A stretch of 64,000 bases of DNA from Haliea sp040221975 (GTDB lineage: Bacteria > Pseudomonadota > Gammaproteobacteria > Pseudomonadales > Halieaceae): contig JAVJWR010000013.1 in the NCBI GenBank assembly GCA_040221975.1, forward strand, positions 186,001 through 250,000, read 5' to 3'. The notes under the pieces were generated by a model that saw nothing but the letters and a program-made list of their open reading frames with translations, did not search any database and had not been told where the DNA came from. This document shows, in pieces, positions 58,912 to 64,000 of this stretch; position 1 is the first letter of the stretch, and each line of letters starts with the position of its first letter. A program made the translations under genes and the position numbers.

Positions 58912-61407
58912 TCAGTAAAAAAACTTGAGGCGGGTGCCAATGGTGCGGGGTCGCAGGCTGTTGACACGGCTGCCGCCGGCATAACTGTTGCGCAGGATCT
59001 GGGCATCGTTGTCAGTGAGATTCTCCACATAGAAGCCCAGCTGCCAGCCCTGTGCCATCACGCCCAGTCCGAGATTGACGTTGCTGTAGGCCGCATTGTC
59101 AGGGGTAGCGAAGCCCCCCGGCGCGGCGGCGCCGGCAGAACCGGAAAACCATGCCGGGGACGCGCCCACGTACTGGGCGTCGAGACGGGCATAGAGCTCC
59201 CTGCCGCGCCCGATCGACCACTCGTATTGCAGCGAGCCGGCAAGCTTCAACTCGGCGGAACCGGGCAGGATATCCCCTGCCCGGGCACCGGAGCGCAACC
59301 CGTCCCCGAGGTCAATGGAACGGATACTGGCGTCCTGCAGGGTCACCGCGAGATCGGCACTGAGCCCGGGTAGCGGCATGGTTGCCAGCTCCAGTTCCAG
59401 TCCCCGCGACACCGCGCGCCCGGCGTTGGTGATGAAACTGAGACCGTCCGCGGGCCGGCTGGCATCAATCTGGATATTGTCCCAGTCGATATGGTAGACA
59501 GCGAGATTCACCAGCAGGCGCTGGTCGAACCAACCGCTCTTGAGGCCGACTTCGTAGTTGAGGGTGGTATCCGGTTCGTAGCCCTCCGGGATTTCCTGTC
59601 CCGGCGGCGAGTTGCCCGCGGCCGCCTGGTTCGGGTTGACCTGGCCGATCCGGTAGCCCTTGCTGACACTGGCATAGAGCATGACATCGGGATGGGGAGT
59701 GAAGGACAGACCGGCGCGCCAGGTCACGCCGTGATCGGTGTTGTCGTTGGCCAGCGACGACTCTCGCACTACCCGGCTCTCCAGGTCGAGCACCTGCCGC
59801 GCGGGCTCCCGATAGCGAACACTGGTGTCGAACAGGCGGGCACCCCCAAACAGGCGCCAATACTCGCTGGGCTCGTAGCCGAGGTCGCCGAAGACGGCAA
59901 GCTCACTTGACTGCAGCCGGATAACCGAGCTGATCAGGTTCTCGGTGGGCAGGGCCTGCTCAAGCTCATGGGCCAGGCCCGGCAGACGAATGTTGAATCG
60001 GACCAGGCTGCTGCGATCGACGAAGGCCGTCCCCGCCACCCAGTCAAGCCGGTCCTGGCGGTCGCCGACGAGGCGGAATTCCTGGGTAAAGAAACGGGTG
60101 CGCCAGGGGTCGTGCTCGGCCAGCAACGGCACGCCCAGGCTGGTGAGCCCCGACCCCTGGGTAAATACCGCCGTAGTCGACTCCTGGTAACTGGTGGCCG
60201 ACAACAGGCTGGCCAATCCGGGCATCTCGTAGTCGATGGCAAGGTGGTAGTTGCTCAGGGTCGATGGTCGCCCCTCGGCGATCAGGGAGGACTTGCGAAA
60301 GCGACCCAGGGCTGGATCCCAGCTGTCGCCGTCCTCCGGCTGGCTGTCCTGGTGGATCAACTCGAGGTTCAGCGCCAGCCGTTCCCCGGGCTGCCAACGC
60401 AGCGCGGCCCGCCCACCCCAGTCCCGGGTGCTGTTGTCAGTGTCGAGGCTGATGTTCCTTACCCAGCCGGCTTCGTCCCGGTAATAACCCACCAGGCGCA
60501 GGGCGAGTTCGTCCGTTGCCAACGGCAGATTCACCATGCCGTCGTAGCGCTGGCGCCAGCCGCTGCCGCGGGTGTGGCCGAGATCAATCCTGCCCAGCGC
60601 TGCGCGTGCGCCGGCGTCGGGCTTGTTGGTGATAATCCGCACCGTCCCGCCCAGGGCACCGGAGCCAAACAGCGTCCCCTGGGGGCCGCGCAGGACTTCC
60701 ACCCGGTCAATATCGAACAACCTCAGGTCCGGTTGCACGACCGCGCCAAAACTGTCGACCAGAGGCGTCTCATTGAGGTAGACCGACACCGGGTCCTGGG
60801 AATTGCTGCCGAAGACGTTGGTGGCAATACCGCGAATGGTGAACACACCGCGATTGCGGTTTGCCTGGAACAGCATGACGCCGGGCAGCAGCCTGCCAAA
60901 ATCCTCGACCCCATCGGCGCCCCGGCGCTCCAGGCCGGTGTTGGTCAGCACCGAAAGCCCGATAGGTGTCGACTGCATCCGCTCAGGGCGCCGGGATGCG
61001 GTCACGATGACCTCCTCGCGCAGGACGGTAGCCACCTGGGCCACCCTCGGGTCGGGGCCGCTGTCGGGCTCCGCGGCAACGGCAGCGCGCGCTGCGATAA
61101 CCACTACCTGGGGCGCCACCCGCTGCGCTTCCAGCCCGGTTCCCGCCAGCGCCGCCTGCAGGGCCGCATCCAGCGTGAACCGGCCCTGCAGGCCCGGACT
61201 GGCCAGGTTCTCCACCAGTTCCGAGGAGAAGATGATCTGCACGCCAGTCTCGCGGGCGATGGCCAGCAGCGCCTGCTCCAGGCTGCCGGCGGCAATGGCG
61301 AGGGCCTGCGGTGAACCGCTGGCCGCCAGGCAGCGCACCGCGGGCAGGCCGGACACCAGCAGCGCCAGGGCCAGGATACGCGCCCAGACCGATACTGCGC
61401 GAGCCAT
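58912..61407 (-). CDS. TonB-dependent transducer with N-terminal STN signalling domain
   Basis: About 831 residues. Signal peptide ARILALALLVSGLPAVRCLAA is followed by an STN domain (about 35-90: QALAIAAGSLEQALLAIAREAGV-like LAIAAGSLEQALLAIARETG, LVENLASPGLQGRFTLDAAL), then TonB box EEVIVTASRRPE, plug with VLRGPQGTLFGSGALGGTVR, and barrel. STN domains touch FecR, so this receptor both imports and senses the substrate. FecR and the ECF sigma factor are encoded just upstream. A GTG at 61422 is an alternative start. Confidence 0.93.
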   Translation of the reverse strand: MARAVSVWARILALALLVSGLPAVRCLAASGSPQALAIAAGSLEQALLAIARETGVQIIFSSELVENLASPGLQGRFTLDAALQAALAGTGLEAQRVAPQVVVIAARAAVAAEPDSGPDPRVAQVATVLREEVIVTASRRPERMQSTPIGLSVLTNTGLERRGADGVEDFGRLLPGVMLFQANRNRGVFTIRGIATNVFGSNSQDPVSVYLNETPLVDSFGAVVQPDLRLFDIDRVEVLRGPQGTLFGSGALGGTVRIITNKPDAGARAALGRIDLGHTRGSGWRQRYDGMVNLPLATDELALRLVGYYRDEAGWVRNISLDTDNSTRDWGGRAALRWQPGERLALNLELIHQDSQPEDGDSWDPALGRFRKSSLIAEGRPSTLSNYHLAIDYEMPGLASLLSATSYQESTTAVFTQGSGLTSLGVPLLAEHDPWRTRFFTQEFRLVGDRQDRLDWVAGTAFVDRSSLVRFNIRLPGLAHELEQALPTENLISSVIRLQSSELAVFGDLGYEPSEYWRLFGGARLFDTSVRYREPARQVLDLESRVVRESSLANDNTDHGVTWRAGLSFTPHPDVMLYASVSKGYRIGQVNPNQAAAGNSPPGQEIPEGYEPDTTLNYEVGLKSGWFDQRLLVNLAVYHIDWDNIQIDASRPADGLSFITNAGRAVSRGLELELATMPLPGLSADLAVTLQDASIRSIDLGDGLRSGARAGDILPGSAELKLAGSLQYEWSIGRGRELYARLDAQYVGASPAWFSGSAGAAAPGGFATPDNAAYSNVNLGLGVMAQGWQLGFYVENLTDNDAQILRNSYAGGSRVNSLRPRTIGTRLKFFY

Positions 61408-61432
61408 TCTCGGAACAGTCACCCGCCGGGAT

Positions 61433-62416
61433 TCAGGACGCGGTGATCAGGATCCCGCCGTCGGCCGCATGTACCACGGCGACGGGGAAGGCGGCTGCCA
61501 GTCCCTCCAGGAAAGCATCCACTTCACCGACCCGGAAGATGCCGCTCACCCTGAGGTCCGAGAGGTGCTCCCCGCGGAACTCGATGCGCTTGTTGGTATA
61601 GCGGCCGACTTCGCGAATCACCGCCGGCAACGCCTCGCCACTGAAGCTGACCACGCCGGAGCGCCACTGCAGCAGGGATTCCACGTCCACACCGCTGTCG
61701 CGCAGGGACAACCCGCTGCGGTCGAAGTCGAGGACCTCCCCGGCACCGAGCACCGGTGAAGTCCCGGCGCCGGTCGCATCCCCGGGCGACACGGTAACCC
61801 GCCCTTCACTGACCGCCAGCCTGACCCGTTCGTTCTCGAGACTGCGCAGCGCGAAGCGGGTGCCTACCACGCGCACGGTGCCGGCACCGGTCTGCACCTC
61901 AAAAGGCCGCTCCGGGTCCGGGCGTACATCAAAGATCGCCTCGCCCCGGGCGAGCCGGACCTGCCGGCGCTTCCCGGAGTAGCTGACATCCAGCACGCTG
62001 TCGGTATTGAGAAACACGGTGGACTCGTCCGCAAGTACCACCAACCGCTGCTCGCCGACGACTGTCTGGTAGTGCTCTCCCGCACCCAGCAGCGGCCACA
62101 GCAGGGCGCCACCCACCAGCACCACAATAGAGGCCGCCAGTGCCACCCAGCGTCCGTAGCCGCGCGAAACCGCTGCGCCCCGGTCGACAGGGACCACCTC
62201 CGCCGGGCTGTCAGTCCAGAATTCGGGCACCCCGGCGGCGCTCCAGAGCCGGGCGCAGTCCGCATAATCGGTCTCGTTTCCGGGCTCCAGCAGCCACTCC
62301 TCAAAGCGCGCCATCTCGGTATCCGAAAGGTCGCCGGCACTGACTTTCTCATACCAGTAGGCGGCTTCCGATACCGGCCCGATGGCGCCGTCCTCCCGAC
62401 CCGACGCAATCATCAT
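61433..62416 (-). CDS. FecR-family anti-sigma/sigma-regulator protein
   Basis: 327 residues. The N-terminal cytoplasmic part with AYWYEKVSAGDLSDTEMARFEEWL, core DLSDTEMARFEEWLL, is the FecR N-terminal (DUF4880) sigma-binding domain, one TM spans about 90-110 (WVALAASIVVLVGGALLWPLL), and the periplasmic part holds the FecR beta domain (YQTVVGEQRLVVLADESTVFLNTDS, core VVLADESTVFLNTDS) and a terminal STN-like domain (SGIFRVGEVDAFLEGLAAAFP). It transmits the signal from the transducer to the sigma factor. ATG overlaps the sigma stop by four bases. Confidence 0.94.
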   Translation of the reverse strand: MMIASGREDGAIGPVSEAAYWYEKVSAGDLSDTEMARFEEWLLEPGNETDYADCARLWSAAGVPEFWTDSPAEVVPVDRGAAVSRGYGRWVALAASIVVLVGGALLWPLLGAGEHYQTVVGEQRLVVLADESTVFLNTDSVLDVSYSGKRRQVRLARGEAIFDVRPDPERPFEVQTGAGTVRVVGTRFALRSLENERVRLAVSEGRVTVSPGDATGAGTSPVLGAGEVLDFDRSGLSLRDSGVDVESLLQWRSGVVSFSGEALPAVIREVGRYTNKRIEFRGEHLSDLRVSGIFRVGEVDAFLEGLAAAFPVAVVHAADGGILITAS

Positions 62417-62988
62417 GACAACCCGCCAAGGGCATCCTGCAGGCGGGACAGCGCCTGCACCACCCAGCGCCGGACGGTACGCTCCGACACCCGCAATTCG
62501 GCGGATACCTCGCGGTAGGTCATCCGGTTGACCCGGTGCATGAAAAACGCCTGCCGCTCACCATCACTGAGCGTGTCACAGGTGCGTTGCACCAGGCGCA
62601 ATTGCTGGCGCAGGGACTCGCTTTCCTCGGGACAAGGCCCGCTCGCCTCCAGGGTCTCGCTGTCCAGCGATACATGCAGGTCCAGGCTGCGAACATACTT
62701 CTTGCGCAGACCGTCATTGACCAGGTTGGTGGCCACGGTAAACAGGTAGGCCTTTTGATTCTGACAACGGCTTTCCAGATCAGTTTGCCGTGCCAGGCGC
62801 AGGTACAGTTCCTGCATTGCGTCCGCCACATCCTCCGGATCGCGCAGAACCCGCCGGAAGAACCCAAGCATGGATTCGCGGTGCTGCATGTACAGGCGAA
62901 ACGCAAAACCCTTTTCACCTACCTCAACAGAGCGAGGATTTTCTGCCGGGGGACAATCGGCCGCCCGCCCTTCGCTGTCTGCATTCAC
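62413..62988 (-). CDS. ECF sigma factor, FecI-type
   Basis: About 191 residues. Sigma region 2 is HRESMLGFFRRVLRDPEDVADAMQELYLRL, core RDPEDVADAMQELYLRL, and region 4 is FMHRVNRMTYREVSAELRVSERTVRRWV, core YREVSAELRVSERTVRRWV. When freed by FecR it would activate the downstream genes. GTG (VNADSEGRAAD) is chosen because AGGTGG lies nine bases before it; an earlier GTG at 63033 has a ribosome site that is too close. First gene of the peptide operon. Confidence 0.9.
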   Translation of the reverse strand: MNADSEGRAADCPPAENPRSVEVGEKGFAFRLYMQHRESMLGFFRRVLRDPEDVADAMQELYLRLARQTDLESRCQNQKAYLFTVATNLVNDGLRKKYVRSLDLHVSLDSETLEASGPCPEESESLRQQLRLVQRTCDTLSDGERQAFFMHRVNRMTYREVSAELRVSERTVRRWVVQALSRLQDALGGLS

Positions 62989-63401
62989 GCGATGGTTCCA
63001 CCTGTAACTAACCCAATTGGCGCCAATATACACCTCTGAGCGATGCAGGTCATCGGTGCGGGCCGATTCCGGGCGTGATCAGGCACTGCCGCCCCGCCTG
63101 TGCCTTTCTCCCGCAGCCCTGCTTCGAGGCGGCCATGGCGATGATCTCGCTGCCCATGTAACGCACCTTCAACGCCGGCTATTTTGGTCACTTGATGCTC
63201 ACAGCCCCGAACGTATGCCCGCAGGAACGGCACTGCCAACCTAGGCTGGCGAGGAAAGGAAAAACCGGTTGCCATGGACGACAAGGACTTTTCGCGGCGT
63301 TGAACAGAATCGTTAATCTGTTTTTAATCTTTCCGACAGGTGTTTTTAAGACACTGCCGCTACTCTTTGCTCTGGTTAATCATGACCAACAAAGGGAGCT
63401 T
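62989..63401. other. Divergent intergenic region between the ECF sigma gene and ompW
   Basis: 413 bases, no supported gene. An AT-rich stretch from about 63301 to 63360 (TTAATCTGTTTTTAATC and TTTTTAAGACACTG) probably carries the ompW promoter; I could not fix -35 and -10 boxes. Inverted repeats, tRNA or riboswitch features were not seen. The minus-strand sigma gene promoter must lie in the same gap. Confidence 0.5.
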
Positions 63402-64000
63402 ATGAAAAACATCAAACCGGGATTGCTTGCTCTTTCCATCGCAACCGCATCACACGGTGCTTTCGCATTCCAACAAGGTGACATCATCGTTCGCGCCGGG
63501 CTTGCGAACGTCAGCCCGAACGATTCCTCGTCGAACATCTTTGTGGGTGGCGACCTGGGCGTGGATCTGGCAGTGGGAGACGACACCCAGCTGGGCCTCA
63601 ACTTTGCGTATTTTCTCACCGACAAGCTGAATATCGAAGTACTCGCAGCCACACCATTCACACACGACGTGGACTTTGGTGTCAACGATCCACTCGGAAC
63701 GGGCGATCGCCTGGGCGAAGTCACCCATCTGCCGCCCACCGTCACCCTCAACTATTACTTCAATATTCCTTCCAGCGCATTGCAACTCTACGTGGGCGCG
63801 GGCTTGAACTACACGGTCATTTATGACGAAAAGTTCACCGGCGCGAATGACGCGGCAGGACTGAAAAATCTCTCCCTGGACAACTCATTTGGGTTCTCGG
63901 CGCAAGTCGGCGTGGACTACATGATGAACGACCAGTGGTTTATCAATGGATCGGTGCGCTGGATCGACATCGACACTGAAGCGTCATTCAACCTCAACGG
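63402..64000 (+). CDS. ompW: OmpW family outer-membrane protein (3' end beyond window)
   Basis: About 199 residues are visible. Signal peptide MKNIKPGLLALSIATASHGAFA is followed by FQQGDIIVRAGLANVSPND, core DIIVRAGLANVSPNDSS, LGLNFAYFLTDKLNIEVLAATPF, core YFLTDKLNIEVLAATPF, HLPPTVTLNYYFN and LYVGAGLNYT, all OmpW hallmarks. OmpW is an eight-stranded barrel with a hydrophobic channel for small non-polar molecules such as alkanes or naphthalene-like compounds. AAGGGAG just before the ATG is its ribosome site, spaced unusually close at three bases. Confidence 0.93.
   Translation, partial: MKNIKPGLLALSIATASHGAFAFQQGDIIVRAGLANVSPNDSSSNIFVGGDLGVDLAVGDDTQLGLNFAYFLTDKLNIEVLAATPFTHDVDFGVNDPLGTGDRLGEVTHLPPTVTLNYYFNIPSSALQLYVGAGLNYTVIYDEKFTGANDAAGLKNLSLDNSFGFSAQVGVDYMMNDQWFINGSVRWIDIDTEASFNLN

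Noticed and set aside
47117..62988. Lasso-peptide biosynthetic cluster
   Set aside because: Although a FecIR/TonB/S9 set recalls the uptake half of such clusters, no precursor, B1/B2 protease or C cyclase gene is present.
62985..63284. Minus-strand frame of 99 codons upstream of the sigma factor
   Set aside because: No ribosome site or recognisable sequence; it overlaps the likely promoter region.
1..64000. CRISPR arrays, transposases, integrases and prophage genes
   Set aside because: None was found; the only mobile-type element is the REPIN.

Overview
The window is GC-rich, densely packed, aerobic gammaproteobacterial chromosome. Four TonB-dependent receptors, a FecI/FecR surface-signalling unit, wax-ester/diacylglycerol acyltransferases, steroid-type oxygenation genes, a DUF6502 gene, an OmpW porin and a CbpA/CbpM pair together suggest a marine heterotroph of the Halieaceae/Spongiibacteraceae type. 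That placement is inferred from gene content; no phylogenetic marker was examined.

Layout. 1-9.1 kb (minus strand): a partial DUF6502 gene with an apparently leaderless promoter, then an operon of acyl-CoA synthetase, complete peptide ABC transporter (binding protein, two permeases, fused double ATPase) and MFS transporter. 9.2-12.6 kb: M32 carboxypeptidase, WS/DGAT acyltransferase and a VOC protein. 12.8-20.2 kb: a catabolic island with a cupin of the 2,4'-dihydroxyacetophenone dioxygenase family, two SDRs, a ThDP-dependent enzyme, a TonB receptor and a LuxR-type regulator. 20.2-25.2 kb: tRNA-Thr(CGU), an IPTL-CTERM-like exported protein, a SlyD-like FKBP, a YihY/BrkB membrane protein, a VOC protein, CbpM and CbpA. 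25.4-31 kb: a TonB receptor, a REPIN, an NTF2-like protein, a hotdog thioesterase and a PQQ dehydrogenase with an internal haem-c domain. 31-35.2 kb: a small periplasmic protein, an MBL-fold hydrolase, and a coupled NTF2/SDR/alkylsulfatase-like set. 35.5-41.8 kb: Rieske oxygenase and KstD-like flavoprotein (a KshA/KstD-type steroid-ring pair), esterase, 3-beta-HSD-like SDR, and a second WS/DGAT with a histone-H1-like basic tail. 41.8-47 kb: AzlCD exporter, 23S-type uracil methyltransferase, DUF3108, a probable outer-membrane protein and DUF2804.

47.1-63 kb is the most striking part: ten genes in one direction with overlaps or tiny gaps, in the order ECF sigma, FecR, STN-containing TonB receptor, second paralogous TonB receptor without STN, DPP-IV-like S9 peptidase, amidohydrolase, SxxK serine hydrolase with a membrane tail, DUF819 membrane protein, dipeptide epimerase and a second SxxK serine hydrolase. 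It reads as a substrate-induced system that imports a peptide and dismantles it, with enzymes suited to proline-containing and D-amino-acid-containing peptides. An OmpW gene runs off the right end.

The themes are peptide scavenging (both ends of the window), oxidation of aromatic/steroid-like hydrophobic substrates, and storage-lipid synthesis. No CRISPR array, transposase, prophage or plasmid function was seen.
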